From contig CAWIFQ010000003.1 of NCBI GenBank assembly GCA_963835495.1, positions 620,001-684,000 on the forward strand: a stretch of DNA of 64,000 nucleotides, in the 5' to 3' direction. Within the stretch, counting starts at the first letter, position 1, and the number at the start of each line of letters is the position of its first letter. The DNA is from Acaudatibacter sp963835495. Its GTDB lineage: Bacteria > Pseudomonadota > Alphaproteobacteria > Caulobacterales > Caulobacteraceae. A program made the position numbers and the translations under genes. The notes below the pieces were generated by a model, which was given only the letters and a program-made list of their open reading frames with translations, had not been told where the DNA came from and made no database searches. Shown here piece after piece: positions 1 to 12,877 of the stretch.

Positions 1-186
1 GCCGCCCAACTTGCCGCGCCGGCTCACCACCACGCCGCGGCGCGACAGCTCCAGCAGGATCGCCTCGAGGAACTTGCGCGGCGCATCGGCGCGCTCGGCC
101 AGATCGCCCGCGGTGATCTGGGCGCCGGGAGCGCGCGCCAGCTCGACGAGGGCGCGAAGGGCGTAGCGGGCTTTGCTGGAAAGCAT
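1..186 (-). CDS. Rrf2-family transcriptional regulator, N-terminal part
   Basis: Reverse-strand reading frame of 62 codons that starts with ATG at 186-184 and runs off the left edge. The visible protein begins MLSSKARYALRALVELA and continues through ITAGDLAERADAPRKFLE, the winged helix-turn-helix typical of Rrf2 regulators (IscR, NsrR, CymR relatives). The Fe-S cysteine region of the family would lie beyond the window, so a cofactor and a target cannot be judged. Seen: the start and the HTH. Known: Rrf2 proteins often control Fe-S, NO or cysteine metabolism. The frame is too short at this edge to be distinguished from a stand-alone Rrf2 protein of another subfamily. Confidence 0.85.
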   Translation of the reverse strand, partial: MLSSKARYALRALVELARAPGAQITAGDLAERADAPRKFLEAILLELSRRGVVVSRRGKLGG

Positions 187-231
187 TGAGGGTCTGTTTA
201 GGCGCCGCGGCCAGGCCTCGGCAAGGATTCG

Positions 232-1011
232 CTAGAGCAACCCGCTAGCGTTGGCCTCGATCCAGGCCAGTTCCTGCCGCGCGAGCGCTTCGATCCCGCG
301 CCGGCGGAATGTCGCCCAGGGCTCGAGGCCCGCCGCACCGAAGCGGACGATTCGCTCGATCTCGCCTTGCTGCGCCTGCCGCGCCGCGTCGACCAGCTCC
401 GAGCGCCCGCAGCCGTAGCCTGCGGCGAACGCGGCCAGCCGCGCGGCCCGATCCGGTGGGGTGGCGAACCCTGGCGCACGGGTCTGCTCGTCGGGCCGCA
501 GCTGGGCGGCGCGGACCACCGCGAAGCCGGCGTCCTCCATGGGATCGCCCGGCCGGGCGAGCTCGAAGTCGATCAGCCCGCAGATATCGTCGCCGTCCCA
601 GATCAGGTTGTGCGGGCCGAAGTCGCCGTGGAGGACGATCTCGCCGGGCTTCGGCGCCTGCGGTCCATGTCGCCAGAGCGCTGGCGCGGGGGGCGCGTAG
701 CCGGCGACGGCCTGGTGGTAGGCGCGCAGGAACACGCCGACCTTGGCGACGCCCTCGGTGTCGATCAGCGCCGGCGGCCAGGGCCAGTTCGAGGCGCGGC
801 CTGGCAGGAACGACAGAACCTCCCGGCCCTGGCCGTCCAGACCGAGCGGGCGAGGGCAGGGGAACCCCGCCGCGCCGAGATGCGCCAGCAACGCCTGGAT
901 CGTCGGCGTCCACGGACCGGACTCGCGGCGGACCGTCTCGCCCACCTTCACGACCCGCCCGGTTTCGAGTCCGCCGAGCAACGGGATCTCCTTTGGCTCG
1001 GGGTGGGTCAA
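232..1011 (-). CDS. APH-fold small-molecule kinase (phosphotransferase family)
   Basis: 259-residue protein with the aminoglycoside phosphotransferase/choline kinase fold. The catalytic loop HGDFGPHN is at about residues 128-135 and the metal-binding IDFE segment at about 147-150, both intact. The start is TTG at 1011-1009, preceded by GGAGG at a normal distance; no better ATG exists in frame. It lies just downstream of the Rrf2 gene on the same strand side of the rRNA operon. The APH fold phosphorylates many substrates (homoserine, choline, sugars, drugs), and nothing here points to antibiotic resistance. The substrate is unknown. Confidence 0.8.
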   Translation of the reverse strand: MTHPEPKEIPLLGGLETGRVVKVGETVRRESGPWTPTIQALLAHLGAAGFPCPRPLGLDGQGREVLSFLPGRASNWPWPPALIDTEGVAKVGVFLRAYHQAVAGYAPPAPALWRHGPQAPKPGEIVLHGDFGPHNLIWDGDDICGLIDFELARPGDPMEDAGFAVVRAAQLRPDEQTRAPGFATPPDRAARLAAFAAGYGCGRSELVDAARQAQQGEIERIVRFGAAGLEPWATFRRRGIEALARQELAWIEANASGLL

Positions 1012-1257
1012 AGTGGCCTCCAGAAAACGCTTGCGTCGCCGCGGCCACGTCCATATACCCCGCCGCTCGCTTGCGGACGGAGCTTCTGCGGCGAACGGAC
1101 GGAAATCAGAGCTTTCGGGCCTTGCATTTTTGTCATGTTCGCATTAGCTTCCGCCCCTTCAATCAACTCGCTACGGACTGACAGGGGCACGCCCCAGCGG
1201 CCCTAGGCGGGCTTTGCGCTCAAAAACGGGGCTTTCCCGAATAGAGTTCAGAGGCGA

Positions 1258-1284
1258 TTGACAGCGATTTTGGGTGCGGATAGA
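1258..1284 (+). promoter_or_regulatory. Candidate rRNA operon promoter
   Basis: TTGACA at 1258-1263 is followed after 15-16 bases by GATAGA (1279-1284), a weak match to a -10 box. It lies about 300 bases before 16S, in the 555-base gene-free stretch 1012-1566 that otherwise holds only the rRNA leader. The -35 is a perfect match; the -10 is poor, so the exact promoter is inference. Confidence 0.45.
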
Positions 1285-1340
1285 GACGCCGCTCCTCGCG
1301 CCGCCGGGCGTTATCGGCGGGGCCGGAAGCCTCCGGTCAG

Positions 1341-1412
1341 GTCTTTGACATCGTTGATTTGGAAAGAGAAACGCAGGCGGCGGCGTCCTGGCGATAGCGT
1401 AACCACGCTATC
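1341..1412 (+). promoter_or_regulatory. rRNA leader: processing stem 5' half and leader hairpin
   Basis: The leader holds GTCTTTGACATCG (1341-1353) and then the purine tract GGAAAGAGAAACG beginning at 1361. Bases 1361-1382 pair, with a few mismatches, with 3123-3144 behind 16S, making the long stem expected for RNase III release of 16S. Next comes a perfect hairpin, GATAGCGT (1393-1400), loop AACC, ACGCTATC (1405-1412). This layout is common in alphaproteobacterial rRNA leaders; the exact cleavage sites are not visible. Confidence 0.7.
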
Positions 1413-1566
1413 TCGACGCTGACAAATGCGGTCTCTTGAAGACAAACCATGGCCATCGGTCAGGGCTTCGGCTCGGGCAGATGGTTTTGGGAACTCGTCA
1501 ATAGACTACGCAACGAACGCCCATCTGTTCTTCGGAGCAGGTGGAATATCGGTCAGAACGTCAACT

Positions 1567-3054
<1,488 letters not shown>

Positions 3055-3122
3055 GAGCCTCCAGGCACTCTCACGAGGTCCTACTGGCTCGTTCAAAGAC
3101 ACCTAAATTGGGTGCGGGACGT

Positions 3123-3144
3123 CGCCGTCTCCGTTTCTCTTTCC
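3123..3144 (+). other. 3' half of the 16S processing stem
   Basis: CGCCGTCTCCGTTTCTCTTT and the following two bases pair with the leader at 1361-1382 with two or three mismatches. The rest of the spacer 3048-3230 has no gene. Confidence 0.65.
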
Positions 3145-3230
3145 ACCTCGCCCATCGCCGCTTAGGCGTTCGGGCGCGATCGCGAGCCCATCGGGCTCCA
3201 GGACCGGCGCCACGGTTGTGCGCCGCCTAA

Positions 3231-3307
3231 AGGCCCGTAGCTCAGTTGGTTAGAGCGTACGCCTGATAAGCGTAAGGTCGGCAGTTCGAGTCTGCCCGGG
3301 CCTACCA
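3231..3307 (+). tRNA. tRNA-Ile (GAT)
   Basis: 77-base cloverleaf in the 16S-23S spacer. Acceptor AGGCCCG pairs with CGGGCCT, the anticodon loop is CTGATAA (anticodon GAT), the T stem GGCAG/CTGCC is perfect, and CCA is encoded at the end. This is the usual first spacer tRNA. Confidence 0.97.
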
Positions 3308-3355
3308 CTTCCTGGCGCCTAACCTGATCGAACCCGCCAAAAAGGCGTGGCTCAA

Positions 3356-3431
3356 GGGGCCATAGCTCAGTTGGTAGAGCGCGTGCTTTGCAAGCATGAG
3401 GTCGTCGGTTCGATCCCGTCTGGCTCCACCA
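3356..3431 (+). tRNA. tRNA-Ala (TGC)
   Basis: 76-base cloverleaf, second spacer tRNA. Acceptor GGGGCCA pairs with TGGCTCC (one G-U), anticodon loop TTTGCAA gives anticodon TGC, and CCA is encoded. The T stem GTCGG/CCGTC holds one T-T mismatch. Confidence 0.97.
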
Positions 3432-3529
3432 AACCAGGTGAAACTCGCGATCGGTGGAAACAATGAATTCTCGCCTGGCGTAACGCGTCTGGCGGGTTTG
3501 ACATCGTGAATGAAGGGTCATCCCGGCTC

Positions 3530-3584
3530 GAAGATCTTCGGATCTTCACCCCAGAGCTTTAAGGGCGGACCTGAGAAGACATCA
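3530..3584 (+). other. Pre-23S hairpin and 5' half of the 23S processing stem
   Basis: A perfect hairpin GAAGATC-TTCG-GATCTTC (3530-3547) carries a UUCG tetraloop. GAGAAGACATCA at 3573-3584 pairs perfectly over 12 bases with TGATGTCTTCTC at 6515-6526 behind 23S, which is the expected closing stem for 23S release. Confidence 0.65.
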
Positions 3585-3680
3585 TAGTCTGGCTAAGACT
3601 AAATAACCAAAGCGCATGGTTGGGCGCGGTGGGCCGCAAGGCTGACCGCAATGTCCAACGCATGAGTTTTGCTGAGAACG

Positions 3681-6468
<2,788 letters not shown>

Positions 6469-6488
6469 TTCTTATCAAAATTCATGAG

Positions 6489-6526
6489 CGCGAAGGTTAT
6501 ACCTTCGCCGGCTGTGATGTCTTCTC
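6489..6526 (+). other. 23S-5S spacer hairpin and 3' half of the 23S processing stem
   Basis: GCGAAGG-TTATA-CCTTCGC forms a hairpin at about 6490-6508, followed by TGATGTCTTCTC (6515-6526), the exact partner of 3573-3584. Confidence 0.6.
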
Positions 6527-6540
6527 GCATCCTCTTCGTT

Positions 6541-6658
6541 GACCTGGTGGCTTTGCCGGAGGGTCCCCACCCGATCCCATTCCGAACTCGGTCGTTAAGC
6601 CCTCCTGGGCCGATGGTACTTCGTCTTAAGGCGCGGGAGAGTAGGTCGCCGCCAGGTC
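6541..6658 (+). rRNA. rrf: 5S ribosomal RNA
   Basis: 118 bases with the closing helix GACCTGG/CCAGGTC and the conserved loops CCCACCCGATCCCATTCCG and AACTCGG. Last rRNA of the operon. Confidence 0.96.
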
Positions 6659-6757
6659 TGCCAAGCGGATGCGAATATTCTGGTTCACCTATTCAGGTTC
6701 AACTGACCCTTCTTCACGCCTTTACCCAGGCCACCGCTCGCTGGCCGCCAAGTTTGC

Positions 6758-6834
<77 letters not shown>

Positions 6835-6842
6835 AGCTAAAG

Positions 6843-6871
6843 ACGGCCCCTGCACTCGCGGGGGCCGTTTT
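6843..6871 (+). terminator. Rho-independent terminator of the rRNA operon
   Basis: ACGGCCCCTGC, loop ACTC, GCGGGGGCCGT, then TTTT: an 11-bp stem with one G-T pair and a short T run, eight bases after tRNA-fMet. Confidence 0.92.
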
Positions 6872-6885
6872 GCTATGGGACGCCG

Positions 6886-7638
6886 ATGAGCTCGACCGCA
6901 CCGCTCGATCAATGGAAGCGCGACGCGGCCGCGCCGTTCGAGGGCTGGGATTTCTCCTACCTCAAGGATCGGGTGAGCGAAGCCGAGCCGGGCTGGGACT
7001 ATCTGGCCCTGGCGCGCGCCGCGGGGAGCCGTTCGCGGGATATCCTGGACGTGGCCACCGGCGGCGGCGAGATCCTGTCGACGCTGGGGCCGTTCCCCGG
7101 CCGGGTGAGAGCGACGGAGGGATATGTTCCCAACGTCGCCGTGGCCCGTCGCCGGCTGGCGCCGCTGGGGATCGAGGTCTTTCAGGCCAACACCGCCTCC
7201 GGCATGCCGTTCGAGGACGGCGCGTTCGACCTGGTGATCAATCGCCACGGCGGCTTTCGGCCCGAGGAAATGCATCGGATGCTGAAGCCTGGCGGGACCT
7301 TCCTCAGCCAGCAGGTCGGCGGCGACAACCTGGCTGACCTGATCGCCGACTTCGGCGCCCAGCCGAAGTGGCCTGACAACACCCTGAGCCGCATCGCCGA
7401 TCACTTCCGCGGCCTCGGCTGCGCCGTGACGCGCGCGGAGGAGTGGCGCGGCCCGGTCACCTTCGCGGACGTCGGCGCGATCGTCTACTTCCTCACGGCC
7501 GTGCCCTGGGTGGCGCCGGGCTTCGATGTGACGACGCACCTGGCTCACCTGGAGGCGCTGGAGCGCCGCCGCGCCGCGGGCGAGCCGCTGCGGTTCACCT
7601 ACACCCGATTCCTGATCGAGGCCCGGAAAGCCGGCTGA
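6886..7638 (+). CDS. Class I SAM-dependent methyltransferase
   Basis: 250 residues. The SAM-binding motif I, ILDVATGGGE, is at about residues 53-62, the acidic motif II area follows (ATEGYVPN), and FDLVINRHGGF corresponds to motif IV. These place it in the Methyltransf_11/25 superfamily. The C-terminal third (ADVGAIVYFLTAVPWVAPGF) matches SAM-dependent methyltransferases of unknown substrate that are frequent in bacteria. ATG lies 15 bases after the rRNA terminator; no strong Shine-Dalgarno is visible. It is a single gene facing the convergent MscS gene. Substrate unknown. Confidence 0.8.
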   Translation: MSSTAPLDQWKRDAAAPFEGWDFSYLKDRVSEAEPGWDYLALARAAGSRSRDILDVATGGGEILSTLGPFPGRVRATEGYVPNVAVARRRLAPLGIEVFQANTASGMPFEDGAFDLVINRHGGFRPEEMHRMLKPGGTFLSQQVGGDNLADLIADFGAQPKWPDNTLSRIADHFRGLGCAVTRAEEWRGPVTFADVGAIVYFLTAVPWVAPGFDVTTHLAHLEALERRRAAGEPLRFTYTRFLIEARKAG

Positions 7639-7674
7639 TCGCAGGGCACAGTGTCGATAGATGCGCCGGGGCCG

Positions 7675-8487
7675 CTATGAGCTTCCAGCCTTTGCATAGG
7701 GCGCGTGGGCGAAGGCGACCTGCGCGGCGCGCAGCCTTTCCTTCGCGCGCAGCGTCAGGTCGGTGACCATGGCGAATTGCTCGCGGCTCTCGGCGACGTA
7801 GGCCTTGAGCTTGTAGTGGGTGCCGAACGGTGTTTCCGCCGCCGCGATGCGCACCGGAGTGTCCGACTTCCGATAGGCGCAGGCCTCGGCGATCTCGGTG
7901 AGCAGCCGGCTCACCGCGGCGCCGTCGTGGTCGGCGTCGAGATAGAAGTGGGTCACGGTGAGCAGGCTGGCCTTGCCGCTGCTATCGTTGGCGACGTTGC
8001 TCGACCACAGCTTGGCGTGCGGGACGCTCACTTCGGTGTCGTCGGGCGTGACGATGAGCATGGCCCGCGTACCGATCGCCTTCACCTCGCCGTAGGCGCC
8101 GTCGATCTCGATCCAGTCGCCGGGCTGGTAGGTGTTCTCCAGGATGGTGACCAGGCCGGCGATCAGGCAGCTGACGTAGTCCTTGATCGCGAAGGCCAGC
8201 GCCAACCCCACGGTGGCGAGCAGGGCGACGACGTCTTCGAAGGTCGGCTCGACCAGCAGCGGAATGATGATCGCCAGGCCAGCCAGGCCGATGACGAGGC
8301 GGGCGACTGGCGCGGCGCGCAGAATCGCCAGCCGGCGGTGGGACGGCGCCCGCTCGGCTGCGCGACGCACCAGCGAGCGCACGAGGAGAATGAGCAAGCT
8401 GCACCCCAGGACGACCGCGCCGATCAGGGCCGCATGTCCCCAGGTCATCGGTTTCAAGAAACCCAGCTGCGCCCACGTCTGGTTCAT
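7675..8487 (-). CDS. MscS-family mechanosensitive ion channel
   Basis: About 270 residues. Three hydrophobic segments lie at about 18-38, 60-79 and 85-116; the third (TVGLALAFAIKDYVSCLIAG) is the glycine/alanine-rich pore helix. The beta domain follows (YQPGDWIEIDGAYGEVKAIG, then TDDTEVSVPHAKLWSSNV-like segment), and an alpha-beta C-terminal domain completes the family plan. I chose the ATG at 8487 because AGAGGAAGG precedes it; an upstream frame extension to 8634 is Arg/Gly-rich and lacks such a site. Predicted role: pressure-gated release of solutes across the inner membrane under osmotic downshift. Confidence 0.88.
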   Translation of the reverse strand: MNQTWAQLGFLKPMTWGHAALIGAVVLGCSLLILLVRSLVRRAAERAPSHRRLAILRAAPVARLVIGLAGLAIIIPLLVEPTFEDVVALLATVGLALAFAIKDYVSCLIAGLVTILENTYQPGDWIEIDGAYGEVKAIGTRAMLIVTPDDTEVSVPHAKLWSSNVANDSSGKASLLTVTHFYLDADHDGAAVSRLLTEIAEACAYRKSDTPVRIAAAETPFGTHYKLKAYVAESREQFAMVTDLTLRAKERLRAAQVAFAHAPYAKAGSS

Positions 8488-8703
8488 CGCGCCCTTCCTC
8501 TGCCCGTTTGGATCGAAGCCGCAGTCAGATTGCGCGCCGAGGTAGCGCAGTTCCAGGCCATTCGCCCACCCTCGTGCGTGGCCCGGGCGGGAAGGGGCGG
8601 TGGGACGGCGCCTTCCGCATGACCGGCGCGCCAAGCTGATCTACAAGCTAGCGCGTCCGCCCAGGGCCGGCGGCCTCAAGCATCAGACGGAGCAAGCAGC
8701 GCG

Positions 8704-9747
8704 ATGGGACGGCTCTACAACAACATCCTCGAGACGATCGGGCATACGCCGGTGGTGAAGATCAACCGCCTGGCCCCGGCGCACGTGAACCTCTACGCCA
8801 AGGTCGAGGCGTTCAATCCGCTGGGCTCGGTGAAGGACCGCCTGGCGCTGGGCGTGATCGAGGCGGCGGAGCAGTCGGGGGCGCTGAAGCCCGGCCAGAC
8901 CGTGATCGAAGCCACCAGCGGCAACACCGGCATCGGCCTGGCCATGGTCTGCGCCGCGAAGGGCTATCCGCTGGTGGTGGTGATGGCCGAGAGCTTCTCG
9001 ATCGAACGCCGCCGGCTGATGCGCTTCCTGGGCGCCAAGGTGGTGCTGACGCCGGCCGCCCTGCGCGCCACCGGCATGGTCGACAAGACCACCGAGCTCG
9101 CCGAGACCCATGGCTGGTACTACACCCGCCAGTTCGAGAACGAGGCCAATCCCGACATGCACTCGCGCACCACCGCGCGGGAGATCGTCGACGACTTCGC
9201 CGGCAAGAAGCTCGACTACTGGGTCACCGGCTTTGGCACCGGCGGCACGCTGAAGGGCGTCGCCCGGGTGCTGGCCGCGGAGATGCCCGACACAAAGATC
9301 GTGGTCTGCGAGCCGGCCGACGCGCCGATGCTGACCAGCGGCGAGGCCCAGCCCCGCCACGCCGACGGCTCGCCCGCTGGCGGGCATCCGGCTTGGAAGC
9401 CGCACCCGATGCAGGGCTGGTCGCCCGATTTCGTGCCGAAGCTGACCGGCGATGCGGTGGACGCCCACTACATCGACCAACTGCTTACCATCGCCGGGCC
9501 CGACGCCCTGGCCGGTAGCCGGAACCTGGCCGCCAAGGAGGGCATCTTCGTCGGCATCACCGCCGGCGCGACCTTCACCGGCGCGTTGAAGGTGGCCGAG
9601 AGCGCGCCGCCCGGATCCAACATCCTGTGCATGCTGCCCGACACCGGCGAGCGCTACCTCTCGACGCCGCTGTTCGCCGATGTGCCGGTGGACATGACCG
9701 AGGAGGAACAGGCGATCCTGAAATCGTCGCCGATGTTCGCTTCCTGA
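8704..9747 (+). CDS. cysK: Cysteine synthase A (O-acetylserine sulfhydrylase)
   Basis: 347 residues, PLP-dependent fold type II. The PLP lysine is in GSVKDRLA (K44), the substrate loop TSGNTG is at 71-76, and the phosphate-binding loop GFGTGGTLKG is intact. It makes cysteine from O-acetylserine and sulfide in the cytoplasm. It is longer than the usual 310-330 residues because of a loop after VVCEPADAPML and an acidic C-terminal tail. A cystathionine beta-synthase role is possible from sequence alone, but the C-terminal CBS domains are absent. Single gene; AGCAAGCAGCG precedes the ATG. Confidence 0.9.
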   Translation: MGRLYNNILETIGHTPVVKINRLAPAHVNLYAKVEAFNPLGSVKDRLALGVIEAAEQSGALKPGQTVIEATSGNTGIGLAMVCAAKGYPLVVVMAESFSIERRRLMRFLGAKVVLTPAALRATGMVDKTTELAETHGWYYTRQFENEANPDMHSRTTAREIVDDFAGKKLDYWVTGFGTGGTLKGVARVLAAEMPDTKIVVCEPADAPMLTSGEAQPRHADGSPAGGHPAWKPHPMQGWSPDFVPKLTGDAVDAHYIDQLLTIAGPDALAGSRNLAAKEGIFVGITAGATFTGALKVAESAPPGSNILCMLPDTGERYLSTPLFADVPVDMTEEEQAILKSSPMFAS

Positions 9748-10218
9748 GCTGGCGGGGACGGTCCGCAGCCAGGCGATCCGTATCGCTTCGGTTGCAATCG
9801 CCAAAATAAAGCCATAGTGCGCGTCGGCTATGCGGCCGGCGATATGGCGACGCTTGGCGTCGGCCATGGGCCAGGGCGAGCTGTGATCAGAACTTAGCTT
9901 TCTAGGCGCGGCCATCGTGTTGTAACGGCGGCCACTGGATGCGTGCGCGCCAGATCATGGACAGATTGTCCTGCGCGCTCGCAGTATTAATGCTGAAATC
10001 ATCTACAGGCAAGAGTTGCACGTAGATTCGATTCGCCTTGGGATAGACTCTGTAGTACTTAAGGTTCTCCAGAGTAGATCCCTCCGCAGCTCGGCGGGAC
10101 GGAGGGCTTGTCTGCGTTCAGCTGCGTCGGCCTTCGGCATGCAGACCGATCCGCCGACCGCCTCGTTGGTCTTGTTTGCACCCGAAACTCGCCTTGTCTC
10201 TGCAAGGAGGAACCTCAA
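9748..10218 (+). other. Gene-free stretch with a hairpin before the beta-propeller gene
   Basis: No supported gene. The part 9985-10080 is clearly AT-richer than its surroundings (for example GCAGTATTAATGCTGAAATC), fitting a promoter region. CCCTCCG (10080-10086) pairs with CGGAGGG (10100-10106) across a 13-base loop and may be a 5'-leader structure of the next gene. Confidence 0.5.
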
Positions 10219-11835
10219 GTGCCCGCATCAACCACACTCCTCGGCGGCTTCAGCGGCGCCATCGGCTGCGCCTATGTGCCCTCCACCCACAAGCTCGTGC
10301 TGGTCGAATATGGCCCAGGCACGATCGACTCGATCGATCTGGCCACGAATACGAAGACCACGATCGGCACGGGCTACACCACCCCGGAAAGCATCGTCGT
10401 CGCCTCCAATGGCGACACCGCCTACATCACCGAACGCACCGGCGACCTGGTCTCGGTCAGCCTTGGCGCGGCGAACCGGGCGGGCGCGCACGTGATCGCC
10501 ACCGGCCTGAACTCGCCGCAGCAGGTCGCGCTCGATGAGGCGCACGCCCAGGCCTATGTGGTCGAGTACGCCAATCCCGGCCGGCTGCTGCGCATCGATC
10601 TGACCAGCGGCGCGGTGCACGTCGTCACCGGCGCGCTGCAGTTCGCGGTGGGCGTGGCGGTCACCAGCGACGCCTCGGCCGCCTATGTCAGCGAGCAGGC
10701 GCCCGGGGGCGGACGCGTCCGCAAAGTGGCGTTGCCGAGCGGCGCGATCACAAACGTCGCCGCCGGCCTGACGGCGCCCTTCTTCCTCACCTGGCTCAAC
10801 GCCTCGCAGCAGGCGTTGTTCGTGCCCGAGCGCGACCCGGCCAACCGGATCTCGGTGGTGCACACCACCGGCGGCGCGCCGGTCATCGCCGTCAGCCCGA
10901 CGGCCGCCCGGCCGTCTTCGGTCGCCGTGACCTCGCCGGGCCAGCTGGTGATCTGCTGCGACGCGGAACTCGACGCCTGTTCGCTGTTCCCGCCGGCGCC
11001 CGGCACGCTCTTTCTCGGCATCGGCTACGTGCCCTTCAACCGCGTCACCGCGGCGGGGCTGGCCAACACCACGGCGTTGTCCGGCTACTTCTACCAGGTC
11101 AACAACGTCCCGTTCGCCGGCACCCTGCCGCTGATCATCGACCACAAGGACGCCTTCGCCGCCGGCGCGCGCTTCTACCGGGTGCTGGTCAACGGCGCGC
11201 CAGGGCTCGATGTGTGGACCGACCTGAAGCTGAACCCGGTCACCCATGTGTTCGACGCGGTGACGATGACGCCGGCGAACATCGGCGCCGCGCCTGGGTT
11301 CTATCCGGTGCGCAATCCGGCGGATGTCTGGCTGAACGCCAACCTCGGCGATCTGCTCTCGACCGCCGCCTTCACCTTCGCCCAGCCGACGCTGGAGATC
11401 GAGTTCGTCAACGCCGGCGGCGGTCTGGTGAAGATGAGTAACGCCATCAAGCCGTTGATCGACAACCTGCCTTGCGTGGCGTCGCTGTCGCAGGCGACGC
11501 TGGACGGCAAGACGGCCGATCCCACCTGCGGGTTCCTGCCCTACACGACGATGAACGCCGATCCGGTCACCATCGCCTACACCGCCGCGCAGCCGCACAA
11601 CCACGCCACCTACAGCTTCACCCTGATCAAGGGGATCAATGTGATGCAGTCGGTGTCGGGCGCCGTCCCGGGGCCAGGGTCGGACACCATCCCGCTCAAC
11701 ACCCTGATGGGCAAGTGCAAGGTGGCCGGCTGCGCGGCCAGCCTCTACGTCGCGGCGACCGCGATCAACGGCTGGGATCGCCAGAGCGAGTATGATCGTT
11801 CGGCGCAGGAGGCGTTCGCGGTCGCGCCTGCCTAG
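10219..11835 (+). CDS. Beta-propeller (NHL/YVTN-like) protein with an unassigned C-terminal half
   Basis: 538 residues from GTG at 10219, which has a perfect AAGGAGG eight bases upstream; an ATG at 10108 in the same frame has no such site. The first 260 residues are blade-like repeats: each has a VxVxxxGxxAYxxE-type strand followed by a turn and a G-x-hydrophobic strand (SNGDTAYITE, EAHAQAYVVEY, SDASAAYVSEQ, NASQQALFVPE). These resemble NHL or YVTN propellers. The remaining 270 residues (from about FLGIGYVPFNRV) are not recognised; they have six cysteines and look beta-rich. No signal peptide is visible, so location is unclear. Monocistronic. Confidence 0.7.
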   Translation: MPASTTLLGGFSGAIGCAYVPSTHKLVLVEYGPGTIDSIDLATNTKTTIGTGYTTPESIVVASNGDTAYITERTGDLVSVSLGAANRAGAHVIATGLNSPQQVALDEAHAQAYVVEYANPGRLLRIDLTSGAVHVVTGALQFAVGVAVTSDASAAYVSEQAPGGGRVRKVALPSGAITNVAAGLTAPFFLTWLNASQQALFVPERDPANRISVVHTTGGAPVIAVSPTAARPSSVAVTSPGQLVICCDAELDACSLFPPAPGTLFLGIGYVPFNRVTAAGLANTTALSGYFYQVNNVPFAGTLPLIIDHKDAFAAGARFYRVLVNGAPGLDVWTDLKLNPVTHVFDAVTMTPANIGAAPGFYPVRNPADVWLNANLGDLLSTAAFTFAQPTLEIEFVNAGGGLVKMSNAIKPLIDNLPCVASLSQATLDGKTADPTCGFLPYTTMNADPVTIAYTAAQPHNHATYSFTLIKGINVMQSVSGAVPGPGSDTIPLNTLMGKCKVAGCAASLYVAATAINGWDRQSEYDRSAQEAFAVAPA

Positions 11836-11920
11836 GCGCAACTGAACTGAGCGCGCTTGCATCGGCGCGGGCGGGCGACGAAGAAGGCGCGTCCCACCCG
11901 CTCTCTGAGTCGCCCGCCCG

Positions 11921-12868
11921 ATGCGCGAGATCGTCGTCTTCTCCGGGTCGTCGCACCCAGCGCTTGCGCAGGAGATCTGCGGCCATCTTGGCGTGCCGCT
12001 TTCGCCCTCGCTGACCAAGCGCTTCACCAACGACTGCCTGGAAGCGCAGCTGCAGGCCAACTGCCGCGAGCGCGACGTCTTCCTGATCCAGACCCTCTGC
12101 GCGCCGGTGCAGGAGCACCTGGTCGAACTGCTGCTGATGATCGACGCCGCGCGCGGCGCCTCGGCCGCCCGCATTACGGTGGTGATGCCGTTCTACGCCT
12201 ATGCCCGCTCCGACAAGAAGGACGCGCCGCGGATTTCGATCGGCGGACGGCTGGTGGCCGACCTGCTGGCGACCGCCGGCGCGAGCCGGGTGCTGACCAT
12301 GGCCCTGCACGCGCCGCAGGTGCACGGCTTTTTCAGCGTGCCGGTCGACCACCTGCATCCCCAGCACGAGCTGGCGGCGCACTTCCGCGCCAACGTGGAC
12401 CTGAGCAACACGGTCGTGGTCTCGCCCGACATGGGCGGCGCCAAGTCGGCGGCGGCGTTCGCGCGGCGGCTCGGCGTGCCGGTGGCGGTGGGCGCCAAGC
12501 AGCGGCTCTCCGACACCAAGGTCGTGATCAGCGCCATCATCGGTGAGACCGCCGGCAAGGACGTGATCGTGCTCGACGACGAGATCGCCGCCGGCTCGAC
12601 CGTGATCGAGGTGCTCGAGCACCTGCGCGAGCGCGGCGTCGGCAAAGTGCGCATCGCCTGCACTCACGGCCTGTTCGGCCGCGGCGCGGCTCAGCGGCTG
12701 GCCGACCAGCCCGAAGTGGTGGAGATCGTCACCATGAACACCGTCCCGATCGGCCCGGAGAAGCGGGTCGCGAAGCTTACCGAGCTGTCGGTGGCGCCAG
12801 CGTTCGCCGAAGCGATGCGCCGCATCCACGAAGGCGAGTCGGTCAGCGAGCTGTTCGAGGAGGGGTAG
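11921..12868 (+). CDS. prs: Ribose-phosphate pyrophosphokinase
   Basis: 315 residues. Makes PRPP from ribose 5-phosphate and ATP, feeding purine, pyrimidine, histidine and NAD synthesis. Family signatures: PFYAYARSDKK (90-100) in the ATP/substrate region, LHAPQVHGFF (129-138), SPDMGGAKSA (168-177) and the PRPP loop VLDDEIAAGST (217-227). Some positions differ from the classical enzyme (YARQDRK, DLHAxQIQGFF), so it belongs to a divergent branch and may be an additional rather than the sole synthetase. It ends just before a palindromic repeat. Confidence 0.87.
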   Translation: MREIVVFSGSSHPALAQEICGHLGVPLSPSLTKRFTNDCLEAQLQANCRERDVFLIQTLCAPVQEHLVELLLMIDAARGASAARITVVMPFYAYARSDKKDAPRISIGGRLVADLLATAGASRVLTMALHAPQVHGFFSVPVDHLHPQHELAAHFRANVDLSNTVVVSPDMGGAKSAAAFARRLGVPVAVGAKQRLSDTKVVISAIIGETAGKDVIVLDDEIAAGSTVIEVLEHLRERGVGKVRIACTHGLFGRGAAQRLADQPEVVEIVTMNTVPIGPEKRVAKLTELSVAPAFAEAMRRIHEGESVSELFEEG

Positions 12869-12877
12869 TTCACCCTC

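Noticed and set aside
232..1011. APH-fold gene as antibiotic resistance
   Set aside because: The fold is shared by many metabolic kinases and nothing around it suggests drug resistance.
1008..1190. 60-residue reverse frame before the APH gene
   Set aside because: No ribosome site or family; it lies in the rRNA promoter region.
10228..12174. 648-residue antisense frame across the propeller and prs genes
   Set aside because: Arg/Gly-rich composition without motifs, opposite two well supported genes.
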